Shown: positions 43,847 through 53,898 of the stretch, in pieces
How the letters are laid out: every line of letters begins with the position of its first letter
How positions within the stretch are numbered: position 1 is the first letter of the stretch
Source: Tricholoma matsutake
Lineage: Eukaryota; Basidiomycota; Agaricomycetes; Agaricales; Tricholomataceae
Direction of reading: 5' to 3'
NCBI GenBank assembly: GCA_026075535.2
Contig: AP026539.1
Span: 5,456,001-5,520,000 of the forward strand
DNA: 64,000 nucleotides
The notes under the pieces: generated by a model
What the model was told of the DNA's origin: nothing
Database searches by the model: none
The model's input: the letters and a program-made list of their open reading frames with translations, nothing else
Translations under genes and position numbers: made by a program

Positions 43847-45010
43847 TGTTAGGAAACAGCCCCATTACTTAATAAAATTTCATTTTATTTTATTACATTG
43901 AATTATGCTACACTTTGATAGTGTGAGAATTTTATTTCGCACACATCAATATGTATGCACATGTACAAGCGCATCGGTAACAACAATGTCCAATATATGT
44001 AACATAGTATATAAACCGTAATATACACCTAGGGGACCCCAGTTGTGTTCTCTTAGGTATTCCACTGTAAGTCTGGCCCCACAGACTCACAACATTACGA
44101 CAAGTTAATTTACCTATGCTGCTGTTACACACTTCCATGGTGCCGGCACACCACACATGGCGCCGACACAACCACCCTCGCTGCTGACACAGCCACCTAT
44201 GGTGCATAAACAACTCACCAACACCAGACATACCAATGTCTGTGTTACATTACTACACCACTGTTACACACTTCCACAGCGCCAGCACAGCCACACACAT
44301 CGCCGACACAACCACCCTCGCTGCCGGCACAGCCACCTATGGCACATAAACAACTCACTAATGACAGATATACCAATGTCTGTGTTACAGTGAGTTATGG
44401 CCACCCTATGCCACCAACACACTCCCACGGTGCTGACACAGTCACACACATCGCCCACACAATCACCCTTGCCACCAGCACAGCCACCAGCAAATATGAC
44501 AACAACACACCAGTGACATGCATCATGGCAATGGCACCATACATCCTTATTACCCTTCTATCCACATCCAGCAGTGCCAACATTATCCTATTGATGCGGC
44601 ACCTTCCTATTATGTGACTATGCCTGATGTGGCCTTCCCAAATCACACACTATGCTTGATGCGGCCTTTTACTTACACGGTTGATCTTTTTCTTATATAT
44701 TACTTATTTTTTATTCCTTAACCTTCGTTCCTACTTCCATGCAATGAAGGTATAGTGACTTCCTATTCTTTTATTTGTAGTAACTTATGGTTCCTACTTC
44801 CATGCAATGAAGATAATTTGATCCTGTCTTTTAGTAAACCTAAGTCTAGTGTAGGCTGCCAAACTCGGCATCCTTCCATCCACCTACACTCGTAGTGCAA
44901 AACACCTTTCTCAACCAACTAATCTATAAATAACCCCTCACATCAAAACCATCAATTCCCCAATCACATGCATGCATCCTGCTCCCTTCTTGTAGAGAGA
45001 ACCCACAGGG
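43847..45010 (+). repeat. Broken, mosaic LTR of the gypsy-1 type
   Basis: 43847-44064 matches the first half of the gypsy-1 LTR in element sense (TGTTAGGAAAC start, TATATAAACC, CCCAGTTGTGTTCTCTTAGG). The second half (AATAACCCCTCACATCAAAA through CTTCTTGTAGAGAGAACCCA) resumes at about 44925. About 860 bp of unrelated DNA, including a 150-bp tandem repeat, lies between. The terminal CCTAACA and any target duplication are missing. Confidence 0.75.
44113..44520. repeat. Tandem repeat, about 150-bp unit, nearly three copies
   Basis: CTGTTACACACTTCC starts at about 44113 and 44262; a diverged third copy begins near 44412. Each unit is C/A-rich (CCGACACAACCACCCTCGCT, CAGCCACCTATGG, CATAAACAACTCAC). 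It lies inside the broken LTR. Confidence 0.8.
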
Positions 45011-45566
45011 TCTTAGCTAGCACTTCCAAAACCCATTCATGATCTCACAAAGATCTTCACACCACTTCACAGCACTTCATGGAATACACCCTCACACTTT
45101 GTACCCACCCTTGAGTTAGTGTGGTGATATTCAGTATCACCTCGCACCCTTCCTCTGACTCGTGTTATATCTCCTAAGACCACTTTAGTTGGTTTTGGTT
45201 GAGTTTCTGGGTTGAGCATCATCAGTGGCCATGTCTATGGTGCGACACAGTCTCTCTGGCTGTGTTTTGTCTCCCAAACTGCTTGTTCTTCTGTTCTTCC
45301 TCTTTCTTCCCCATCCTTCACTCCCAAGTGGTAGTTTAGAACCTAAAAAGTAAAGAAAAGAGATTAGTTAATTATTCATAACAAGAAAAATATTACTGCA
45401 GGCCCAAATGACCCAGTTGTTGTTTGTGCCACATGGCATCTGAAATTGTTTGTGTGGATTGTCTTGTGTTGGCATCTGTTGTTACTACTAGTTTAGATCC
45501 TAAAAAGTGAAGGAATGGAATTAGTTAGTTCATAGAAACAAGAAACAAGAAAAAAACACACTGAGG
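45011..45566. other. Spacer: leader-like block and inverted hairpin-family units
   Basis: 45120-45225 matches part of the gypsy-1 leader (34782-34880). From 45250 the hairpin family appears in reverse: on the minus strand CTTTTTAGGTTCTAAAC and CTTTTTAGGATCTAAAC are acceptor-like ends of T-rich intron-like stretches, and GCAGGCCCAAATGACC is the hairpin arm. Gypsy-O inserted in this family, which continues at 60187. Confidence 0.5.
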
Positions 45567-45571
45567 ACTTT
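45567..45571. repeat. Gypsy-O target-site duplication, left copy
   Basis: ACTTT, identical to 60182-60186. Confidence 0.9.
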
Positions 45572-46199
45572 TGTTACAATTTTGTTATCCTAACCCAGGA
45601 CGACCAGACGTACGCTGGCAAGACCAGGTACTTCATTTTTCCCTCGCATTTGACATGACTCATTCTGATGGGAGACACTTTGATGCCTGACTCCCACCAT
45701 TTGACATGCTGCGCTGCAGCATCCCTTGACATTGGACCCTGACATTGGATCCATGATGTCGGATGCCTCATGCTCAGCATGAGGCTTATTGTTCTATTGT
45801 TCTTTCTATTATTACTTGACAAGGATCTCATATTCCGATTGGACGATAGACATCTCTGAACCATATATAAGCTACAGTAATACTGCCTGTATTCCTTAGC
45901 TTGACCTAATTCAAACAATGGTCTTAGACTCAACCAGAACACTCGACAGCTTAGGAAGCCCCTAGCTGTGATAACTCGAACTTGACAGTTGGAAAGCCTC
46001 CAACTGTGATACACAAACCAACAGTCTACTCAGAAAGCCTCTGAGTACGGATAGCTGTAACGACTTGAGGAAGTACCCAAGTGAAGGCCAGAAGCCCAAT
46101 ACACTAGGAAAGCCTCCTAGTGCAATACCGAGACAGTTGGAAAACCTCCAACTGTGACATATGAAGCCAAGGCTGAGTTAAAGACCTATAGTCTTAACA
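45572..46199 (+). repeat. Gypsy-O 5' LTR
   Basis: 628 bp. It holds TATATAA at 45864-45870 and the inferred RNA start region TTAGCTTGACCT. Its 3' third has a series of short direct and inverted words (AAAGCCTCCAACTG, CAGTTGGAAAGCC, ACTAGGAAAGCCTCCTAGT) that can form several small hairpins in the transcript leader. Confidence 0.93.
45864..45870 (+). promoter_or_regulatory. TATA box of the gypsy-O LTR promoter
   Basis: TATATAA, 34 nt upstream of AGCTTGACCT (45898-45907), the sequence complementary to the primer-binding site. Confidence 0.7.
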
Positions 46200-46201
46200 A
46201 A

Positions 46202-46211
46202 AGGTCAAGCT
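46202..46211 (+). other. Gypsy-O primer-binding site, self-priming type
   Basis: AGGTCAAGCT lies 2 nt from the LTR and is exactly complementary to AGCTTGACCT in the LTR. Two further pairs (one G-U) extend the duplex. The arrangement, including the 2-nt gap and 34-nt TATA distance, is the same as in gypsy-1. Confidence 0.78.
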
Positions 46212-46246
46212 GATCTATGCAGTCCACCTACCTAGGTGCAGACACA

Positions 46247-46677
46247 ATGTCTTTCAGACAAAGCCCAGACAGACCTCCAACCAGAGCATCATCATCAGGA
46301 AGAACCCCATGGTATAGATACCAGGGTTGACTAGTACAATACTCAGAACCAGCACAGAAGTGGTTCTCAAGGAGAACCAGTGACAAAGAACCCCGATACC
46401 TCGACGAAGAGGATTTTAGATCTTTCGATAAAGAAGAGACCCCAGAACAAGATCCATTCTCCCTATCCAATGACAACGTCAACATGTCTACCAAACCCAC
46501 CGCATCGACCAAAGAGATCAGAATATGAACCCCCTCTGACTTCACAGGGGACTGAACCAGAACTGCAAAGTTCTTACAAGAAGTAAAACTCTATCTGAGA
46601 GTGAACCATGGAATCTATGACACTGACGAGAAGAAGATCATCTTTGCATTGTCATTCATGAATGGAGGAACTGCCGT
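46247..46677 (+). pseudogene. Gypsy-O gag, 5' part
   Basis: Starts at ATG 46247 (MSFRQSPDRPPTRASSSG), 36 nt after the primer-binding site. An acidic stretch (YLDEEDFRSFDKEETPEQD) leads to the capsid word TRTAKFLQEVKLYL and ends FALSFMNGGTA at the gypsy-I insertion. TGA codons at 46331, 46526 and 46553 lie in this frame; the sequence around the last two resembles gag words with Arg at these places. The reading frame resumes at 53899. Confidence 0.82.
46674..46677. repeat. Gypsy-I target-site duplication, left copy
   Basis: CCGT, identical to 53895-53898. Removing the element and one copy restores the gag codons GGA ACT GCC GTG CCC TGG. Confidence 0.85.
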
Positions 46678-46907
46678 TGTAGCCATGGCAGTAGCACACA
46701 TAGCAGAGTCCATAGCAGAGCCATGCCAGAGTCCGGCATTCCCCTTAGTGGTCACATGACCTCGTAGATAGACACACGCATGTTGCAGATAGAGAATCAG
46801 GTTTGCTTGTCTGCATCCTTTCCGACTTGCGTCTAGTAGTAGATGCGAGCCTGTCTGAACCATCTCGTCTAGTAGTAGACGAGACCCTGAGAGACCACAC
46901 ACCTCCA
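46678..46907 (+). repeat. Gypsy-I 5' LTR
   Basis: 230 bp. It contains two GTCTAGTAGTAGA(T/C)G words and a TCAGGTTTGCTTGTC block. Only transitions and one single-base indel separate it from the 3' LTR. Confidence 0.92.
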
Positions 46908-46909
46908 TC

Positions 46910-46929
46910 TGGTGACAACTGGGAATTCG
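46910..46929 (+). other. Gypsy-I primer-binding site, tRNA 3'-end type
   Basis: TGGTGACAACTGGG followed by AATTCGA begins 2 nt after the LTR. Its complement ends in CCA and contains GTTCGAAT, the T-loop of a tRNA, so an ordinary full-length tRNA primer is implied. The isoacceptor cannot be named from this. Confidence 0.8.
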
Positions 46930-47211
46930 AACTTGACGCATACAGCTGACCACTTTCATTTCCACAATTCACTCCTTCTCGTCTCATTTATCTCAGTTAC
47001 CATCCTTTTCAGCTCAACATCGCCCTCTGATTGCTCACCCACATTCATTATTGTCTACATCTGTAACACCCAATCGTGTCCCTGCAACATGCACCCATCT
47101 ATGCACCTCATGTTGTGTATCCTGCTCCGCCTCGTGGTGAGCCTTGCATCCACAACACTGGCAAAACCTGTATGACGCAACCCTAAAGGCAGATTTCTGC
47201 CTGCCACTTTG

Positions 47212-48616
47212 ATGACTGCGTCGAGTGAAGCACCATCCCTAACCGCCTCTTACATATTCCCATCGTTACCTGACCTTGCAACCAGCCCAACTCCCACCTT
47301 CGAGTATATACTACCACCTATACCCCCATCTACACCTCAGCTCTCTACAACCCCAACCCCACCCAACGACGACGACTTCATGCCTGAGAATGTCAAACCA
47401 TTCTGGGGCGACGATGAACATCCAGAGGAGAGCCCTCAGGACTTCCTAAAAGCGATGCAATGCTAGGGCCTCAACAAAACCAACACCATGGACACACAGA
47501 AGCTGGAGAACTTCGGGCTCAACCTGAAATCAAACGCCACAGCAGAACAATGGTTCAACAACCTACCTACCACCAACATTGACACCTGGGACCACCTCAT
47601 CAGTGCATTCAAGAGGAAGTGGCCAAGCAAAGCGCCCACCGTGAAGACCATCGAGGAGAAGCAGGCAGCGCTAGAGCAAACCACGATCAGCAAAGAAGAG
47701 GTGGGGAAATGAGTGATGACAAATGGAGTAGAAGAACTTGTGCACATCGTATGGGCTGACAAGATAGAGTGTCTCGCAGCCACAATCCCAGATGCCAACA
47801 GTTTGTTGGTCAACTCCATTTGCAGATCAATGCCAAAGGTTCTACAGAAGGTAACAGGATCAGGGCACACCACCTGGGCATCATTCTGCAGTGCTGTACA
47901 CACAGCTACAGTCACCCAGATCGCTGAGGCAAAAGAGGAAGAGAAGGAAGCACGGGAGTTATGAGAGCAGGTAAAGAAGTTACAGGAACTACACGCAAGA
48001 TGTCACGAATGCACTCCAACAGCTCACCCTCAACGCACCACCCCCCGTTCCCCAATTCCCAATGCTCCAAACACAACCACCCAGCACCCCGAACTATTCC
48101 CCCACACCAATGCTCAATGCGAACAACCAGCCCCCACGCACCACCTACCAAACACCAAACCAACCAACATACCGGCAGAACAGAACCCTTGCCGAGCGCA
48201 TGAACGACGTCATGAGGCTCACACTCCCCATCCACCCAAACACCCCAGACGGCTGGCCTTTGTACGAGGCCCAGATCATGAAGTGGCACACTGAATACAC
48301 TGGACAGCAAGTGAGCGAGACACATCCATACCCACTCTCTCCTGGAACCACACCTGTCACGTCAGGAGAGTGCTGGAGGTGTGGCTTGCCTGGACACATG
48401 GGCCCCAGCTGCGACAGCTCCACACCGGTCCCAAGATTTGAAAGTCACTGGAGATCCATCGCTGCATCTATCAAACGCAGCTGCCCACCAAACATAACAA
48501 GAAATGTCAACCTCATCAATGAGATCAGTCCATGGGCATCAAGGGAAGAGTACAACCAGCAAGTGATCACCGACTACTTAGCAAGTCAGGGAAAAGGACC
48601 GGGGTCATCAGCATAG
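47212..48616 (+). pseudogene. Gypsy-I gag with one CCHC zinc knuckle
   Basis: Starts at ATG 47212 (MTASSEAPSLTASYIF). A Pro/Thr-rich N-terminus precedes the capsid words VKPFWGDDEHPEESPQDFLK, NATAEQWFNNLPTTNI and DTWDHLISAFKRKWP. Stops at 47464 (TAG), 47710 (TGA) and 47962 (TGA) interrupt it; a single-base frame change near 47980 moves it to the frame that carries the knuckle CWRCGLPGHMGPSC and ends at 48616. The pol frame is already open at 48532, so gag and pol overlap by at least 80 nt in different frames, as in elements that use ribosomal frameshifting. Confidence 0.85.
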
Positions 48617-49536
48617 AACAAGAGGTCCCGCTGACAACCCAAGGAAACAAGCATGATAGCAGAGGAATGGTCCTTGGGTGTGAGAAGGCATCATTCAAGG
48701 ACAATGAAATGCCATTGAGCGCAAGGTTTACCATAGAGAAGGAAGACAAACTCTTACTTACAGATGCGAATAGTAAACCAGACACCACCATGTACACCGC
48801 CCAAGCAGAATCTCATATCGTTGATCTGTATTGCATGGAGAGTGACGATGACGAAACAAGAACCACACCATTCCAATACACGGTCAAATTACATGGACCA
48901 TGAGGAGAAATTGTGAGGCTAAATAGCACATTTGACGATGGAGCAATGGTGAACGCCGTTGATCTCCGGACATTCCAAACTGTCAAGCACCGCCTCGAAA
49001 TGCTGGGGAAGTCAAATCGTATCATGCATATGGCAGATGGTAGGCAGGTACTATCTGCTGGAACATGGACAGGAAGTGTCACAGCAGCAGATGTCTCGCA
49101 TAGAGGTACCTTTGAAGTCTTCAATAGCAATGGGGCTTGGTCAGTGCTGTTTGGGAAACCCCTCCTGAAGAAGTTCAAAGCAGTGCACGATTATGACCTG
49201 GACATCATAAAGATCCCCAAGGATGGCAACTGGGTCATGCTACAGAACCAGCACAAGTCAGAAGGAAGAACCCAGTCACTGTTTCCAGTGAACGGTAATT
49301 CTGGTAATAACCAGTGCATAACTCCAAGGGGGATCTCTGCACATCCCCCCCAAGAACACGAGAGTCATCAAGAAACCAGAACCGAGCATCCAGAGGCACA
49401 GGACAGGCACATGCACCAGAATCTCGCAACACCACAAACTCAACACCCACTTGTGCAGGATGGAAACAAGAGACATACAAAAGTGGAACGTGCCCAGTGG
49501 CGAGTAGCCAATGGCTTGCACAAAAGGAGGTCCTGA
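48532..49536 (+). pseudogene. Gypsy-I protease region
   Basis: After a linker, the sequence VRLNSTFDDGAMVNAVDLRT sits in the retropepsin position, followed by MADGRQVLSAGTWTGSVTAA and NGAWSVLFGKPLLKKF (flap and C-terminal parts). The active-site word is D-D-G-A where D-S-G or D-T-G is usual. TGA codons at 48901 and 49534 interrupt the same frame that continues to RT and integrase. Confidence 0.8.
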
Positions 49537-51534
49537 GCAGAATGTGCATCAGCAAAGCACAAGAGATTAGGGAAATCACTACAGAAAGATAGACGATTAA
49601 CTGCCCAGCTTTCATCCTCCACTGAAATACCTCTTACTAATAATATACCCAACAGCCCAGACCCCAAACCAAGTGAAGGCAACATATGGAACATCGGCTC
49701 AGAAGAACATGACATCAATACCGGCACAGAGCAAAAAATACTTTCCGGGGACCTAGACAAAGCGGTGTTCACCCGGTCATCAGACCCATTTAAAGTTGAG
49801 CATGTGAATGCAGTGCTCTCGGAACTAACTATAGGTGATGATTTAACTGAAAAACAATGCATAAGCATCGATAACCTACTCTGCGAGTTCACTGACTGCT
49901 TTGCACTATCCATGAGCGAGGTAATGGTAGTAGCAGGAGCCACACACAAACTACACATACCCAATGGCACAACATTTAAAAAGAAGGTAAATCAATGTCC
50001 TCTCAATGGACCTCAAAAGGAATACTTCAATGGTGTGCTCGACAAAATGTTAGAGGCAGGTATAATTGCCCCAATCAGCCACAGTGCGGTCAAGTGTTGC
50101 GGTGCAACTACCTTGGCAAAGAAAGCACATGAAGGCACAGGTCTAAACTTAGAAGAACTGCAACACCAGGTCAATGATGAATGCATCACCGCCGGAATAC
50201 CTTCAGCCTTCAAAAACCTCCCACCGAGAAATTCTGAATGGCCAGACACTGTACCATAAGAAACACAAACTAAGTGGTGAGTGTGCCAGGACTTTGCCGA
50301 ACTGAACAAAGTAACACAGGTACCACCTATGCCCCAAGGAGACATACGGGCCAAGCAACAGCACCTGAGTGGCCACCGATGGGTAAATACATTTGACTTT
50401 GCAGCAGGATTCTACGCTTGCGAAATCAGCCCAGAGGACCAACCATATGTATGCTTCTATGTGGAAGGAAGGGGGTACTTCTGTTACAAGTGCATGCCCT
50501 TCAGATTAACAGGTGCGCCCTCTACCTTTGCAGAAATGACAGCTCAAGCACTTGGCGACCTCATAGGTATACTTTTTGAACTGTTCGTAGACGACAGTGG
50601 AATGGCCGGAGATGATTTTGAAGAAACATTGGCCAACATTCAAACATTGTTAACCAGGGTAAGAGAAAAAGGGCTCTCTCTATCAGCAGCCAAGTCAAAA
50701 TTCTTCATGACTGAAGCCACCTTTGCGGGAGCAAGAGTGGGACCAATGGGTATAAAACCAGATTTGACAAAACTAACAGCCATTGTGGACTGGAAACGGC
50801 CCACAGATCTACAGAATCTAGCGGCATTTACAGGACTTACAGGTTATTTTAGATCGCTAATCAAAGGCTATGCAGCCTTGGCCCAACCCCTCACTGACCT
50901 AGCCAGAGGCCTCAACCTTCCAAAGGGAAAGGGTAAAGCAGCATATCAACACACCATGAAAGGACACTTGCTGGCAGGTCTATGGAAGGAAGAACATGAA
51001 AAAGCCTTCCTGGGACTGAAAATTGCCTTAACCAATGAACCAGTTTTGAAAGGACCAAAATTCGATGGAACACCCTTCATCGTTACCACTGATGGTTGCA
51101 AATACGGTTTTGCAGGCATGCTGTCACAAAGACATACTACGGTCTTGCCAAACGGAAAGGACATCACACATATACATCCAGTCACATTCAGCAGTAAACG
51201 AACATCTGAGACAGAAGAGAAGTACAAACCATATTTACTAGAATTTGCTGCACTGAAGTTCTCTTTCGACAAATTCTCTGACCTTATATGGGGCTACCCA
51301 GTGGAACTAGAAACAGACTGTCAGGCACTCAGAGACCATCTGCTAAATGACAAACTCAACTCCACCCATGCTCGTTGGAGGGACGGCGTGTTAGCCCACC
51401 AGATTGTGGACATATGACACCGACCTGGCTGCCTAAACCCTGTAGCGGATGGTATCAGCAGGAAATATGTGAACCTACCCAAGGAAGAAAACGATGGTCA
51501 CACATGGACAGTAAGTGAAGATTGGGAAGCATGA
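49537..51534 (+). pseudogene. Gypsy-I reverse transcriptase and RNase H
   Basis: The N-terminal RT region (THKLHIPNGTTFKKKV, NGVLDKMLEAGIIAPISHSA) precedes an insertion-like stretch (EGTGLNLEELQHQVNDECIT). Then come VCQDFAELNKVTQVPPMPQG, NTFDFAAGFYACEISPEDQP, FRLTGAPSTFAEM and the active site ELFVDDSGMAG. RNase H words are FIVTTDGCKYGFAGMLSQRH and YLLEFAALKFSFDKF, then ETDCQALRDHL. Stops at 50257 (TAA), 50278, 51415 and 51532 (TGA) are all in one frame with no frameshift from 48532 to 53055. The lost residues fit Gln and Arg, for example D-I-R-HRPG. Confidence 0.9.
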
Positions 51535-53055
51535 ACGGGCATTCAGAACAACATATTCCAAATTGAGTCACCACAGATTTATGATGCTCTCAAAACCCGG
51601 TTCGCTAATGAAAAAGTATTCCTAAATGTTATAGAGGCGCTGGCTGAACTAGATCATGGGAGGAGTATCAAGGAATGGAAGAAAGCCAAGCACTGGGCAG
51701 AAGGGTACGTAATCCAAGATGGTAAGCTTTGGAGGATTGGCGACACCAAATCTACATGGGCAAAACCACGAGTAGAATATGTACCACAATCAGAGGCAGT
51801 CACACTAGCATGGGAGGTACACTGGAGTCAAGGACATTTCCACCGAGATAATGTGAAGATTGCACTAATGGACAAGATAGCCAGCCCACATCTAGACCAA
51901 TCCATCACCAAGGCGATCATGGATTGTGGTAAGTGCAAAGGACATGGCCCGAAACACTTACATTCACTACTAGAGCCCATAATGCGGCGACACCCATTTG
52001 AACTGCTTGTGGGAGACACACTGTCAATGCCAAAAGGAAAAGGGGGTTTCATGAAAATTGCATTATACGCAGACGTCTACTCACAACATGTTTGGGCAGA
52101 TAAACTCAAGATGGCTGCAACAGCTGCAACCACATGCAGAACATTCAACAACATTTGTACCACATTCACAGCACCTGAAGCCCTCATGGTTGATGGAGGA
52201 CCTGAGTTTGACAACAACGCTGTTTGTGAAGCATGCACCACACATAAGGTTGAGTTGCAGATTGTCCCAGGATATTCCCCCTGGATCAATGGCCTCATAG
52301 AAGGGATGAACGCAAAATTGTTGGGGAGATTGAAGAGGCTATGCTCACCCGATCTAGGGGAAGATGAATGCAATGCAAATGAGCTACCAGCTTCATGGCC
52401 TGACCACCTTGAGGAAGCCATTGAATCCCTCAATAATTGCATACTGCCAAATCTCAAATTCTCACCAAATGAACTTCTTCTAGGCATCATGATCAACACA
52501 AAGCACACTCCAGTGGACTGAGCAGAACAGGAAGTGTCAACTGGTGAAGTGGGGGTCCAGATGGCATACATGGAACAGCAGCGATTAGATGGGTACAGGC
52601 ACATATTATCTCATGCCCATAAACGGAAGCTGGCATTCGACAGGAGACTATTAGCCCAAGCTCCAAGAGAGGTCATATTCAAAGCAGGACAACTCATACA
52701 GGTATACAGGAGTGACCTGGACTTCACATTTAAGGTAGAAAGGAAGATGGAACCTAGGTGGTCAGCACCATGCCGAGTAACAAGCAGGGACCACAATTCT
52801 TACAAGTTGGAGACTCTCGAAGGATTACCTATTGGCAACAGGTTCTCCTCCAGGCGACTATGAAGGTTCATTCCATGTAGCAGCACAGCGCTACACAAAG
52901 TACAAGCAGAGATTGAAAAGCTGCGGAGTAAGCAGGAAGCCGAAGAAGACATTGTGCAAAGGGTAGAAGGAAGACAGGTGATCGACAATGATAACAATAC
53001 AGATTGGGAGGATATAGAGCATGGAGCGGAGCAGGAACCATCAACCCTGAGCTGA
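51535..53055 (+). pseudogene. Gypsy-I integrase
   Basis: The zinc domain reads WEVHWSQGHFHRDNVK then IMDCGKCKGHG (HHCC). The catalytic triad is readable: LLVGDTLSMPKGKG (Asp), ALMVDGGPEFDNNA (Asp), WINGLIEGMNAKLLG (Glu). The C-terminal part (LDFTFKVERKMEPRWSAPCR, HNSYKLETLEGLPIGNRF) is the SH3-like DNA-binding region. A very acidic tail (VIDNDNNTDWEDIEHG) ends the protein and no chromodomain is seen. TGA codons at 52519 and 52861 interrupt the frame; the TGA at 53053 may be the natural end. Confidence 0.88.
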
Positions 53056-53168
53056 GTTCAGCAATGGCCCTGGCTGCTGACTAACACCAATTATTTTAAA
53101 GCTTGACTGCCTATATATTAGAGGCCCTAGATCGCTTCAACCACCTCGCTCAACCCACACTCAGTCTA

Positions 53169-53492
53169 ATGAACGCAAGAGCCTCAAATAATGGATGGTT
53201 TTCTGGATATACCCTATTCTTCATTGTCATGGTGTTCCTCAGCCCTCTCATCCTCACATCAAAACAACCACAACTGGACCCTGAATACAACAATATTGAA
53301 CTGGGGGAGTTACCCAGTTTCATCAACCCAGAGCTAGTTCAAGAACGACTTGCTATCCCAATACCACCCGACATTGACTTCCTGCCGGCTGCTCATTTAC
53401 GGCCTTCACAAGATGCATACCCAGTAACCCTGACCAATCCAAGAGCCAACTATGATGATGGACAAGGTCCCAGAAGGTACCTGTGGCCCTAA
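53169..53492 (+). CDS. Small predicted membrane protein downstream of gypsy-I pol
   Basis: An uninterrupted 107-codon frame from ATG 53169 to a TAA at 53490; it is open to about 53100. After a short polar N-terminus (MNARASNNGWFSG) it has one clear hydrophobic segment, YTLFFIVMVFLSPLILT (about residues 14-30), followed by a polar, Pro-rich tail (about 75 residues) with ELGELPSFINPELVQERLAI. It lies between the pol stop and the polypurine-like tract, the place where env-like third ORFs sit in some gypsy lineages. It has no Cys pattern, signal cleavage site or fusion peptide, so env is not supported. It is the only part of gypsy-I without a stop. Function unknown. Confidence 0.5.
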   Translation: MNARASNNGWFSGYTLFFIVMVFLSPLILTSKQPQLDPEYNNIELGELPSFINPELVQERLAIPIPPDIDFLPAAHLRPSQDAYPVTLTNPRANYDDGQGPRRYLWP

Positions 53493-53663
53493 ACACCATT
53501 TCTATGTTGGGCCTTTAGGGGGAGCGATTGTCATGGACATGCCTCCTGGGGTACATGGGCCAAGGTGAGGGTAAGGCATTGGTGCCTTGTACATACATAT
53601 GCATCTCTTCATTCTCTGAGTTGAGATCGCAATGAGGGCATTGCTATCTGGAGGAGGGGCACA

Positions 53664-53894
53664 TGTAGCCATGGCAGTAGCGCACATAGCAGAGTCCGTA
53701 GCAGAGCCGTGCCAGAGTCCGGCATTCCCCTTAGTGGTCACATGACCTCATAGATAGACACACGCATGTTGCAGATAGAGAATCAGGTTTGCTTGTCCAC
53801 GTCCTTTCCGACTCACATCTAGTAGTAGATGCAAGCCCTGTCCAAACCGTCTCGTCTAGTAGTAGATGAGACCCTGAGAGACCACACGCCTCCA
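53664..53894 (+). repeat. Gypsy-I 3' LTR
   Basis: 231 bp. The tract GGAGGAGGGGCACA immediately precedes it and serves as a plausible polypurine tract. The target copy CCGT follows. Confidence 0.92.
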
Positions 53895-53898
53895 CCGT

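Larger units (their letters stand above)
46678..53894 (+). mobile_element. Full-length Ty3/gypsy element (gypsy-I), 7,217 bp, nested
   Basis: LTRs of 230 and 231 bp (TGTAGCC...CCTCCA) flank gag, protease, RT, RNase H and integrase, followed by a small ORF with a membrane segment. A 4-bp target duplication places it in gypsy-O gag. It differs strongly from gypsy-1, gypsy-2 and gypsy-O in protein sequence, lacks a chromodomain that I can see, and uses a tRNA-3'-end primer-binding site. It must be younger than gypsy-O, yet its short LTRs differ more by eye (about 16 in 230), which points to uneven CpG decay rather than age. Confidence 0.93.

Noticed and set aside
53103..53492. Envelope protein of gypsy-I
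   Set aside because: Only one membrane segment near the N-terminus, no Cys pattern, no signal cleavage site or fusion peptide; too short.
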